Source: Pseudomonadota bacterium (GTDB lineage Bacteria > Pseudomonadota > Gammaproteobacteria > Steroidobacterales > Steroidobacteraceae). From it: a stretch of 7,364 nucleotides of DNA. Position numbers and translations under genes: made by a program. Within the stretch, counting starts at the first letter, position 1; each line of letters opens with the position of its first letter. The DNA is taken from positions 1 through 7,364 of the forward strand of contig JAKAFQ010000197.1 of the NCBI GenBank assembly GCA_021817875.1. Direction: 5' to 3'. Under the pieces are notes generated by a model that ran no database searches, was not told the DNA's origin, and saw nothing but the letters and a program-made list of their open reading frames with translations. Of this stretch, positions 1-6,076 are shown in pieces.

Positions 1-269
1 GCCAGCATATCGCCAACTGGCTGCATCACGGCGTCTGCACCGCCGAGCAGGTGCGGGCGACCCTGGAACGTATGGCGGCGGTGGTCGACGCGCAGAACGC
101 CGCCGATCCGGCCTACCGGCCGATGGCCGCGGACTTCGAGCGCAGCGTCGCCTTCCAGGCCGCCTGCGACCTGGTGTTCAAAGGCCGTCAGCAACCCAAC
201 GGCTACACGGAACTGATCCTGCAGCGCGGGCGCCGCGAGGTGAAGCGCCAGTCAGGGCGCAGGCAGTAG
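1..269 (+). CDS. glcB: Malate synthase G, C-terminal fragment (5' end outside window)
   Basis: This is the last 88 codons of an ORF already open at base 3, starting [10 protein letters not shown] and ending at a TAG at 267-269. Stretches such as [23 protein letters not shown] and [15 protein letters not shown] are characteristic of the C-terminal domain of malate synthase G, the monomeric cytoplasmic enzyme of about 720 residues that condenses glyoxylate and acetyl-CoA to malate in the glyoxylate/glycolate pathway. From knowledge of the family, the catalytic aspartate and the TIM barrel lie just upstream of this fragment, so they cannot be checked here. The reading frame is intact to the stop and the composition matches the other chromosomal genes. 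It converges on the minus-strand membrane protein gene at 366-599, with a strong hairpin between them. The identification rests on remembered family sequence, not on a search. Confidence 0.9.
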   Translation, partial: QHIANWLHHGVCTAEQVRATLERMAAVVDAQNAADPAYRPMAADFERSVAFQAACDLVFKGRQQPNGYTELILQRGRREVKRQSGRRQ

Positions 270-282
270 AGACCGGTCGGCG

Positions 283-310
283 GCGGGCGGCGCGATGCAA
301 CGCCGCCCGC
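283..310. terminator. GC-rich hairpin between convergent genes, possible bidirectional terminator
   Basis: Bases 283-292 (GCGGGCGGCG) and 301-310 (CGCCGCCCGC) are a perfect 10-bp inverted repeat around an 8-base loop. The hairpin starts 14 bases after the glcB stop and lies between two convergent genes, where a shared terminator is expected. Neither side has a T-run, so this is not a canonical intrinsic terminator. In very GC-rich genomes such U-poor hairpins may still stop or stabilise transcripts. The structure is seen in the sequence; the role is inferred. Confidence 0.45.
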
Positions 311-365
311 GCGAGCGCTGAACCGGGCGCGGGCGATCGCAGGCGGAAAACGCCGGGAGGCTGCC

Positions 366-599
366 TCAGGCGTCCGGGCGCGCAGTGCGGGCCTTCTGCC
401 GCCAGCGGCGCAGCGCCACGAGGCTCCAGACCGCCTCGACGAGACCGAACGGCCAGGCGCCCTGCAGGAACCCGTAGATCGAGCCCAGGGCGCACGCCAC
501 GGCAAAACCGAGGATGCACAGCGGGTGGCGGTCTTCGGTCGCATAGAACAGCAGCATCGCGCTCACCGCGAACAGGCCGAACAGGCTGAGGGGAGTCAT
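366..599 (-). CDS. Small hydrophobic membrane protein, unknown function
   Basis: This is a 77-residue protein with an ATG at 597-599 and an AGGA about 10 bases upstream as a plausible ribosome site. Hydrophobic segments are visible at about residues 4-20 and 27-49, with a weaker third one at about 51-64 (FGLVEAVWSLVAL). They are followed by a basic tail, RRWRQKARTARPDA, which suggests a cytoplasmic C-terminus by the positive-inside rule. The phrase GLVEAVWSLVALRRW resembles many short uncharacterised inner-membrane proteins of proteobacteria, but I cannot name a family or a function. It lies 96 bases downstream of the CDF gene on the same strand and may be co-transcribed with it, although the gap is long for a tight operon. 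The overlapping longer ORFs in the other frames here are arginine/alanine-rich shadows. Confidence 0.7.
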   Translation of the reverse strand: MTPLSLFGLFAVSAMLLFYATEDRHPLCILGFAVACALGSIYGFLQGAWPFGLVEAVWSLVALRRWRQKARTARPDA

Positions 600-695
600 G
601 CGGGGAGGTCCTGCGCCGCAGCGGCGTGAGGCGCGATGATGCGCTTGCGGCGTGCAACGTGGCGAGGCGTCGTGCGATCGGGCGGCACGTGCCGG

Positions 696-1694
696 TCACG
701 CCTGATGACAGCGGTGTTCGCCTTCATCGAGGCACTGTCCGCCTTCGAGCTGCACCGTCGCGTGCGTGATGCCATGCCGGTCACGCAGGCGATCGAGGAT
801 GTGCTGCAGGACCGTCTGTGCATCCCAGTGCGCATCGACCGTCGCATGCAGGGTCACCACCGGGAGCTCCCCGGTCAGTGACCAGACATGCAGGTGATGC
901 ACGTTGCGCACGCCGGGCAGCTGCTCGAGATCGCGAGCGATGTGCTCGGGCTCGGCCCTGAGCGGCGTGCCCTGCAGCAGCACGTGTCCGGCCTCGCGCG
1001 TCAGTCTCCAGCCGGAGCGCAGGATCAGCAGCGACACCAAAATCGAGAATGCCGGATCCGCCACGCGCCAACCGAACGCCAGGATCAGCAGCGCCGCGCC
1101 GGCGGCGGCGGCCGAGCCGAGCAGGTCACTGGCCACATGGGCGCGGGCGCCGCGCTCGTTGAGGGAGCGGGCGCCGGACAGCGCGATGAAAGCGGCGAGA
1201 TTGGCGAGGCCGCCGAGGAGCGCGATGAGCAGCATCAGCCTGCCCTCGACCGCGGGCGGCGCGAGCAGACGACGGACCGCCTCGATCATCACCCCGATCG
1301 AGAGGGCGAGCAGAATCAGACCATTGGTGTACGCGGCCAGCGTCTGGTAGCGGCTGGATCCATAGGTGTGCCGTGCGTCGGGCGGGCGTCGGCTGGCACG
1401 GATGGCGAGGACAGCGAGCAGAATCGAGCCGCAGTCCGCCAGCATGTGTCCGGCCTCGGCGAGCAGCGCGATCGAATTGGCGAGCCATCCCCCGGCGGCC
1501 TCAATGGCGGTAAAGCCGAGGAGAATGGACAGGGTGACCAGCAGGCGGCGCTCGCTGGCGCCATGGCCGTGATCGAGAGGCTCTCCGTGATCAGGCTCGT
1601 GCACATGGGCATGCGCATGCCCCCACCCGCGATCCGCACTCCGCCCGGCGGCGTCGTGCGGATCAGAATGAGCGGGATGCGGGTCGTGCGGCAT
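696..1694 (-). CDS. CDF-family divalent metal (Zn/Cd/Co) efflux transporter, CzcD-like
   Basis: This is a 332-residue inner-membrane protein of the cation diffusion facilitator family, which exports Zn2+ and related ions in exchange for protons. I start it at the ATG at 1692-1694 (MPHDPHPAHS). The frame is open further upstream, but that stretch is promoter DNA. The N-terminal 45 residues hold 11 histidines (for example GHAHAHVH at 25-32), a common cytoplasmic metal-binding tail. TM2 contains H83 and D87 in AEAGHMLAD and TM5 contains H186 and D190 in HVASD; this paired HxxxD set is the four-ligand transport site typical of zinc-type CDFs. D213 in TM6 (VADPAF) is also conserved in the family. 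The C-terminal cytoplasmic domain starts at about 240 with the usual VHHLHVWSLTG segment at 265-275 and ends with a possible extra ligand cluster (C321, H327, C329, H330). The divergent MerR regulator and its promoter suggest metal induction. The exact metal is inferred. Confidence 0.93.
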   Translation of the reverse strand: MPHDPHPAHSDPHDAAGRSADRGWGHAHAHVHEPDHGEPLDHGHGASERRLLVTLSILLGFTAIEAAGGWLANSIALLAEAGHMLADCGSILLAVLAIRASRRPPDARHTYGSSRYQTLAAYTNGLILLALSIGVMIEAVRRLLAPPAVEGRLMLLIALLGGLANLAAFIALSGARSLNERGARAHVASDLLGSAAAAGAALLILAFGWRVADPAFSILVSLLILRSGWRLTREAGHVLLQGTPLRAEPEHIARDLEQLPGVRNVHHLHVWSLTGELPVVTLHATVDAHWDAQTVLQHILDRLRDRHGITHATVQLEGGQCLDEGEHRCHQA

Positions 1695-1719
1695 GCGGGT
1701 CCTGGGAGGGGCGGTGCCC

Positions 1720-1748
1720 TTGAGCCGCCCGCCCTGGGGTTCTATCCT
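1720..1748 (+). promoter_or_regulatory. Candidate sigma70 promoter of the merR-like regulator
   Basis: TTGAGC (1720-1725) and TATCCT (1743-1748) are 17 bases apart on the plus strand, predicting a start near 1755. A GGAG at 1765-1768 is 8 bases before the regulator's ATG at 1777. The -10 hexamer is almost exactly the antisense of the exporter's -10 (1744-1749), so one bound RNA polymerase should exclude the other, and the regulator would sit between them. This is inferred from sequence matches only. Confidence 0.5.
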
Positions 1749-1754
1749 AGAACC
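1738..1754. repeat. Perfect 7-bp inverted repeat in the merR/CDF control region
   Basis: GGTTCTA (1738-1744) and TAGAACC (1748-1754) are perfect inverted copies around TCC. The repeat covers the -10 hexamers of both divergent promoters and abuts the MerR dyad. It may be an additional operator or a second regulator site; no function is shown by the sequence alone. Confidence 0.6.
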
Positions 1755-1774
1755 TATAGTGACTGGAGCTTCAA
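1744..1774 (-). promoter_or_regulatory. MerR-type promoter of the CDF exporter (19-bp spacer)
   Basis: Read on the minus strand, TTGAAG (1769-1774) and TAGGAT (1744-1749) are separated by 19 bases. That over-long spacer is the hallmark of promoters activated by metal-bound MerR-family proteins that untwist the DNA. The segment has the layout I recall for Pb/Cd/Zn-responsive promoters (TTGAC followed by CTATAG and CTA-AGGG half-sites). A dyad at 1751-1771, with arms AACCTATAG and CTGGAGCTT around TGA, matches imperfectly (6 of 9 positions) and lies within and just beyond the spacer. Transcription would begin near 1737, leaving a leader of about 43 bases before the CDF start. Confidence 0.75.
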
Positions 1775-1776
1775 GC

Positions 1777-2223
1777 ATGAGCGGTGGCCCGATGCCGATC
1801 GGCGAACTGGCCCGCACGGTCGGCTGCAAAGTCCAGACCATCCGATATTACGAGCAGATCGGGATGTTGCCGGCACCGATCCGTACGGCGGGCGGGCAGC
1901 GGCGCTACGCGGAAGCGCATCGTCAGAAGCTGAGCTTCATCCGGCATGCGCGCGAGCTGGGTTTCCCGCTGCCGGCGATCCGCGAGCTGATGGCGCTGAG
2001 CGGTCACGAGGATTCCGACTGCGCGCGAGCCGATCAGATCGCCGCCCGGCAGCTCGAGGCGGTCAATCGTCGTATCGACATGCTGACCTGCCTGCGCGGT
2101 GAGCTCGAGCGGATGCTGACCCACCGGCAAGGGCACCGGATCCGTGACTGCCGGGTCATCGCGACGCTCGCCGATCACGGCCTGTGCAGCCAGGCGCATC
2201 ACGCCGAAGCGGCCGACGGCTGA
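1777..2223 (+). CDS. MerR-family metal-responsive transcriptional regulator (CadR/PbrR/ZntR type)
   Basis: This is a 148-residue cytoplasmic DNA-binding regulator. The start is the ATG at 1777 (MSGGPMPIGELA), chosen because GGAG at 1765-1768 precedes it; the ATG at 1792 (MPIGELA) is an alternative. Residues 6-75 form the winged helix of the family: IGELARTVGCKVQTIRYYE, the QRRY wing at 41-44 and RELGFPLPAIRELMAL at 59-74. A long dimerisation helix follows at about 82-115. C82 (in DSDCARAD) is the N-terminal metal ligand of the Zn/Cd/Pb subgroup. In the C-terminal loop, C125 (RDCRVI) and C137 (ADHGLC) are present, but the position usually occupied by the first loop cysteine is H116 (THRQGH). 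C17, C105, H134, H141 and H142 are other potential ligands. It is divergent from the CDF exporter gene and convergent with the aldo/keto reductase gene, 7 bases away. It probably activates the exporter when metal binds. Confidence 0.92.
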   Translation: MSGGPMPIGELARTVGCKVQTIRYYEQIGMLPAPIRTAGGQRRYAEAHRQKLSFIRHARELGFPLPAIRELMALSGHEDSDCARADQIAARQLEAVNRRIDMLTCLRGELERMLTHRQGHRIRDCRVIATLADHGLCSQAHHAEAADG

Positions 2224-2230
2224 GCCGGCG

Positions 2231-3350
<1,120 letters not shown>

Positions 3351-3357
3351 TCGACAG

Positions 3358-3365
3358 GCGGCGCG
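3358..3365. repeat. Target site duplication, left copy
   Basis: GCGGCGCG directly abuts the left terminal repeat and is identical to 6541-6548 after the right terminal repeat. Eight bp is a usual duplication length for IS1-family transposition. Confidence 0.88.
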
Positions 3366-3386
3366 GGTAGTGTCTCACTTTGAAAT
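3366..3386 (+). repeat. Left terminal inverted repeat of the IS1-type element
   Basis: It begins GGTAGTGTCTCA and ends TTTGAAAT. It matches the complement of 6520-6540 at 20 of 21 positions; the mismatch is C at 3378. The GG tip agrees with IS1-family ends. The transposase stop codon (3375-3377) lies inside it. Confidence 0.93.
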
Positions 3387-4271
3387 TTCCGGCTTAGCCG
3401 CCCGCTTCTTGTACAGGCCCCGCTGCCCCGGCTTCGGCGCGTCCGCATCTATCAGAGACACTACGTCTTCCATCGTCCAGAGCTTGTCCGTGATCCCTGC
3501 CACCAGAGCCGGCGTCGCCTTCAGCGTCTTGTGCATCTTCACGAAGTTGTAGAAAACGAAGTACAGCGCCAGCGCGTGGTAGTGGTTCTCCAGCTTCTTG
3601 CTGAAGGCATTGGTAAGCCGGGTGAACCGCCGCATGCTCATCCGCATGGTGAGGTTCTGGCGCTCAACGTGGGAGGTTGAGATCGCCGCTGCATCCGGGT
3701 CGCCCGTGATTACGTCGCAGCGCGCGCCGAGGCAGATTGAGGGGCTGTATTTGCGCTCCGGACCGGTCGGGCCTTCCCCGTACAGCTTCACCAGCATGGC
3801 GTAATCGACATCCGAGCCGAACGCGCCTTCTACGGCTTCCAGATAGGCCTTGTGGCCGTCCGTCGTGATCTGAACTCGATTGGAGAGGCGCGCCTTCAGG
3901 TCGGTTATAAAGTCCGTCGCGCAGCCCGCATCACGGTTGCCGACGAGCCAAGAAACGATCAGCTTTGACTCGCTGTCGATAGCCGTCCAGGTCCATACGT
4001 CGCCCGCGCCTTCCGGGGGCGTCTTCGCTGTCTTCACGTTCCGGGCCTTCGCGTAGCAGAAGGACCAAATCTCATCGCACTGGACCTTGCGGGCCGCGAC
4101 ATTCCGGACCGTCCGATCATGGAAGGCAGCGCATGCCGTGCCAGCTTCGATCAGCAGCTTCGCCACCGTATTGATCGAGACGTCGGCCACCCGGGAGATC
4201 GAACGCATCGAAGAGCCCTCGACCAGCATGGAGAGGATTTGGACTCGCTTTTCGACGGGCAGCTTGTTCAT
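3375..4271 (-). CDS. IS1-family DDE transposase
   Basis: This transposase of about 298 residues catalyses cut or copy transposition of the surrounding element. From MNKLPVEKR, residues 5-45 form a helix-turn-helix (VQILSMLVEGSSMRSISRVA then VSINTVAKLL) expected to bind the terminal repeats. The catalytic triad is visible as D66 (QCDEIWSF), D138 (ITTDGHKAYL) and E203 (SHVERQNLTMRMSMRR). The C-terminal segment HYHALALYFVFYNFVKMHKTL is also typical of single-ORF members of the IS1 family. I start at the ATG at 4269-4271 because family proteins usually begin there; an ATG at 4317-4319 and a TTG at 4329-4331 in the same frame are alternatives, and none has a strong ribosome site. The last codons run into the left terminal repeat. 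An inverted repeat at 4279-4323 precedes the chosen start and may control expression. No frameshift or truncation is seen. Confidence 0.92.
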   Translation of the reverse strand: MNKLPVEKRVQILSMLVEGSSMRSISRVADVSINTVAKLLIEAGTACAAFHDRTVRNVAARKVQCDEIWSFCYAKARNVKTAKTPPEGAGDVWTWTAIDSESKLIVSWLVGNRDAGCATDFITDLKARLSNRVQITTDGHKAYLEAVEGAFGSDVDYAMLVKLYGEGPTGPERKYSPSICLGARCDVITGDPDAAAISTSHVERQNLTMRMSMRRFTRLTNAFSKKLENHYHALALYFVFYNFVKMHKTLKATPALVAGITDKLWTMEDVVSLIDADAPKPGQRGLYKKRAAKPEISK

Positions 4272-4278
4272 GCCCATA

Positions 4279-4323
4279 CTATATGAACTTTTCTGCTTAG
4301 CGTCACGTATGTTGTTCATATAG
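4279..4323. repeat. 10-bp inverted repeat upstream of the transposase start
   Basis: CTATATGAAC (4279-4288) and GTTCATATAG (4314-4323) are perfect inverted copies separated by 25 bases, just upstream of the chosen transposase ATG. It could be an operator for the transposase itself or another regulator. In the mRNA it could form a stem that hides the upstream ATG at 4317-4319, which lies within one arm. The sequence is seen; the function is inferred. Confidence 0.6.
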
Positions 4324-4384
4324 ACGGGCAAGATGCCCTAAAGGGCCCGCGACCAGCACCTTAATTGGGGATAAACTACGCAGG

Positions 4385-4453
4385 TGGAGCGGAGGGGATT
4401 CGAACCCCTAGTCCCGCGGGTGGGTAACCTGGGAGCTGCGCCGTGCCCGCCCC
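4385..4453 (-). ncRNA. tRNA-like sequence with alanine-type acceptor stem (degenerate tRNA or tRNA mimic)
   Basis: Read on the minus strand, a 69-base sequence has a 7-bp acceptor stem (GGGGCGG at 4447-4453 with CCGCTCC at 4386-4392), a 5-bp T stem with the loop TTCGAAT (4393-4409), and an unpaired-type A at the discriminator position followed by CCT. Acceptor pair 3-70 is G-U and position 73 is A, the main identity signals for alanyl-tRNA synthetase. The 37 bases between acceptor and T arm are about four short, with no convincing D arm and only a patchy anticodon stem around TTACCCA, so this is not a normal tRNA. It lacks the TTCGAC segment of tmRNA. The stem can extend to 9 bp (4384 and 4385 with 4455 and 4454). 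A candidate promoter lies just upstream. It may be a decayed tRNA 3' end captured as cargo, or a functional mimic. Confidence 0.45.
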
Positions 4454-4466
4454 ACATCTCTTAGAA

Positions 4467-4535
4467 CATAATAAAATTATTATACATGGCGCGGGACGCG
4501 GGTCTAGTCACGGCATAATAAAAATCTTATAGTGG
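4467..4535 (+). repeat. Two imperfect direct repeats (AT-rich boxes) before the toxin-antitoxin operon
   Basis: CATAATAAAA occurs at 4467-4476 and again at 4514-4523, and the similarity continues through a TTATA and a TGG in each copy (to 4489 and 4535), 47 bases apart. The first copy contains the perfect dyad ATAATA-AAAT-TATTAT (4468-4483), and the second ends on the toxin GTG. The location suggests operator sites for the XRE antitoxin over the divergent promoters of this region. Binding is inferred. Confidence 0.5.
4479..4507 (-). promoter_or_regulatory. Candidate minus-strand promoter reading into the tRNA-like sequence and transposase
   Basis: On the minus strand, a perfect TATAAT lies at 4479-4484, with a weaker -35 candidate (TAGACC, about 4501-4506) 16 bases upstream. 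It would start transcription near 4472, about 20 bases before the tRNA-like sequence, and could continue into the transposase about 200 bases further on. The -10 is strong and the -35 is poor. Confidence 0.4.
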
Positions 4536-4933
4536 CTAAGCGCGTCTACGACTTCATTGACGAGAGCGGTCGGAATGTGATCGCCGAATGGCTTGGCGGC
4601 CTCGATAAGGTGCTGCGCGGTCGCGCAATGCAGAAGCTTGATGCCCTGATGACAGTTGAAACGGAACTCCCGCCAAAGATGCTGACGGATACAAAGTACC
4701 CTCAGATTAAGGAGCTTCGCATCAACTCGAAGGAGGCGCTTCGCTTGCTACTATGCAAGGGCCCTGACCCAAAATTGAAAGGTCAGGAGTTTACATTGCT
4801 GTATGGCGCGGCAGAGCGCGACAGCAAGTACGTTCCTCGGGATGCATTGGAGCGCGCAGAGACTAATCGACTGCTGGTTCTAAAAGATCAGAATCGATAC
4901 AGAAGACTCAGAGAGTATGACGAAGAAGCTTAG
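4532..4933 (+). CDS. RelE/HigB-like toxin of the phage Gp49-like family
   Basis: This is a 133-residue protein beginning with GTG at 4532. The opening YDFIDESGRNVIAEWLGGL matches the N-terminus of Gp49-like/HigB toxins (typically DESGRxPVxEWLxxL). ELR at 61-63 corresponds to the conserved central ELR strand, and the VPRDALERAETNRL helix at 101-114 is typical of the C-terminus. Such toxins are ribosome-linked mRNA endonucleases of the RelE fold. The usual lysine-rich KK..KTP segment is changed here to RDSKYVPR, and the loop at 75-85 (CKGPDPKLKGQ) is longer than normal, so activity is not certain. No ribosome site precedes the GTG, and an AT-rich candidate -10 lies about 15 bases upstream, so translation may be leaderless. 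The gene overlaps the antitoxin gene by 17 bases; toxin-first order is the rule for HigBA-type systems. Confidence 0.8.
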   Translation: MAKRVYDFIDESGRNVIAEWLGGLDKVLRGRAMQKLDALMTVETELPPKMLTDTKYPQIKELRINSKEALRLLLCKGPDPKLKGQEFTLLYGAAERDSKYVPRDALERAETNRLLVLKDQNRYRRLREYDEEA

Positions 4934-5438
4934 AAAGAAATTCTCGGATAGAGAAATTGCCCACGCGTATGTGGATGAATTTCTCAACATGAGTATTGCT
5001 ACTCAGCTAAAGGTGCTGCGTGAGCAGCGTCAGCTCACTCAGAAGAAACTTGCCGATGCAGCCGGCATGAAACAAGAGCGAATCTCTGTCTTGGAGAACA
5101 TTAATTATTCATCCTGGAGTATCAATACTCTCAGGAAATTGGCCGCTGCGCTCGATGTCAGGCTTCGCGTATCGTTTGAAACATTCGGCTCTTGCGTGGC
5201 TGAAATGGAGAATTTTACGCGTGAATCTCTGGAACGGATGTCTCGGGAAGAAGAACTCAAGCTGGAGGAAAAGCTGGAAAACGCCAGCATATTTCCACCT
5301 TATTACGAGCAAGCTCAGATTGAGCAAAGGACGAGTGCGCAACCATCAACCGGAGTTACTCTTGGTGCGCAACTGATTACCGTTACGCCCTCACCAGCAA
5401 TTCCGCCGATCCCCACAAGCGAATTAGAGCAAAAATAA
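4917..5438 (+). CDS. XRE-family HTH antitoxin with long C-terminal tail (HigA-like)
   Basis: This is a 173-residue partner of the upstream toxin; its ATG lies inside the last codons of the toxin gene, so the two are translationally coupled. After a basic N-terminus (MTKKLRKKFS), residues 28-84 form a Cro/CI-type helix-turn-helix: IATQLKVLREQRQLTQKKLA, GMKQERISVLEN and INTLRKLAAALDVRLRV. Residues 95-122 are a strongly charged helix (SREEELKLEEKLEN), and the last 45 or so residues are rich in Pro, Thr, Ser and Gln and probably disordered. Ordinary HigA antitoxins are about 90-110 residues, so the tail is extra. It should neutralise the toxin and repress the operon, perhaps through the AT-rich boxes at 4467-4535. 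The tail is a candidate docking site for the product of the third gene. Confidence 0.85.
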   Translation: MTKKLRKKFSDREIAHAYVDEFLNMSIATQLKVLREQRQLTQKKLADAAGMKQERISVLENINYSSWSINTLRKLAAALDVRLRVSFETFGSCVAEMENFTRESLERMSREEELKLEEKLENASIFPPYYEQAQIEQRTSAQPSTGVTLGAQLITVTPSPAIPPIPTSELEQK

Positions 5439-5836
5439 TGTCCACTAAACCGGAGATTGATCCTAGGGTTTATCAAACAGCGCCGATCTATAGAAGGGCG
5501 GCGGACCATAAGATTGTCTATACAAATGTAATCCGCACTGGGATCACGCCCTTTGATTTGCGGATCATTTTCGGCCAAGTAGCCGAACCAACCCCCGGTG
5601 GTGATCCAGTTCAGCAGGTCGATGACTTGGTCACGGTAGTCATGTCTGCCGAGGAAGCAAAGGCCATGGTCACGATAATGCAGCAAGCGGTGGCTGGCTA
5701 TGAAGCTATGTACGGCGAGATCAGAGATCTAACGCCATTGCTGGAAAGGATGAAAGCGGAGGCATTAGCTAAATTAGGTGCTACGGAGACACCGCCCACA
5801 GCGGAAACGCCGCCACGCAGGTCGAAAAAGAACTAG
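5438..5836 (+). CDS. DUF3467-type protein, third gene of the toxin-antitoxin operon
   Basis: This is a 132-residue protein whose ATG overlaps the antitoxin stop codon by one base (TAATG at 5436-5440), the arrangement of a co-translated operon. The pattern IVYTNVIRTGITPFDLRIIFGQV at about residues 25-47, followed by VTVVMSAEEAKAMVTIMQQAVAGYEAMYGEI, matches my memory of DUF3467: a beta region with an aromatic FDLRxxFG motif, then MSxxxAK and a helix ending in YE..yG. The function of DUF3467 is not established. The C-terminus (PTAETPPRRSKKN) is a short basic tail. The gene ends 3 bases before the convergent gene at 5840. Its fixed place behind a toxin and a long-tailed antitoxin resembles toxin-antitoxin-chaperone systems, in which the third gene is a SecB-like chaperone. 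That parallel is inference. Confidence 0.75.
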   Translation: MSTKPEIDPRVYQTAPIYRRAADHKIVYTNVIRTGITPFDLRIIFGQVAEPTPGGDPVQQVDDLVTVVMSAEEAKAMVTIMQQAVAGYEAMYGEIRDLTPLLERMKAEALAKLGATETPPTAETPPRRSKKN

Positions 5837-5839
5837 AGC

Positions 5840-6076
5840 TTATTTACCCCAACGCCGTTGGGCCGCTTCCCTGGCTATCTCTGCTCGGCGCTTCCTGCTG
5901 AGCTTCGCCGCCCTGGCCGCACCGCCCTTCCGCCCGAGCGCCACCGCCGCCTTGTCCTTGCCGTCCTCGGTCGTGCCCAAGTCATCCTCGATCTCCCCCG
6001 TGGCGATCTTGGCTATCTGGACGGCAGCGCCGATCACGTCGGCGGGGCGCTTCTCCCCTTTTGGTCCTCTAGGCAT
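5840..6076 (-). CDS. Small basic KGG-motif-like protein, putative nucleic-acid binding
   Basis: This is a 78-residue protein starting MPRGPKGEKRPADVIGAA at the ATG at 6074-6076. The N-terminal half is a short helix-forming segment (VIGAAVQIAKIATGEIE). The C-terminal half, GRKGGAARAAKLSRKRRAEI then AREAAQRRWGK, has the GRKGG..RA..LS..RR.EIA..AA..RW pattern found in many small proteins often annotated as RNA-binding or KGG-repeat proteins; the biochemical role is largely untested. Fourteen arginines or lysines crowd the last 34 residues, which supports nucleic-acid binding. The ATG overlaps the stop of the upstream gene by 8 bases (ATGCCTAG), so the two are translationally coupled. It converges on the DUF3467 gene with a 3-base gap and no terminator between them. 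Confidence 0.75.
   Translation of the reverse strand: MPRGPKGEKRPADVIGAAVQIAKIATGEIEDDLGTTEDGKDKAAVALGRKGGAARAAKLSRKRRAEIAREAAQRRWGK

Noticed and set aside
888..2102. 404-codon plus-strand ORF opposite the CDF gene
   Set aside because: It is antisense to a clear CDF transporter and runs into merR in another frame; its Gln/Arg/Gly-rich translation has no domain. It is a shadow of GC-rich codon use.
4385..4453. Normal functional tRNA or tmRNA
   Set aside because: The central part is about four bases short, with no convincing D arm or regular anticodon stem; the 5' part lacks the TTCGAC segment of tmRNA and there is no tag-coding region. It is kept only as a tRNA-like feature.
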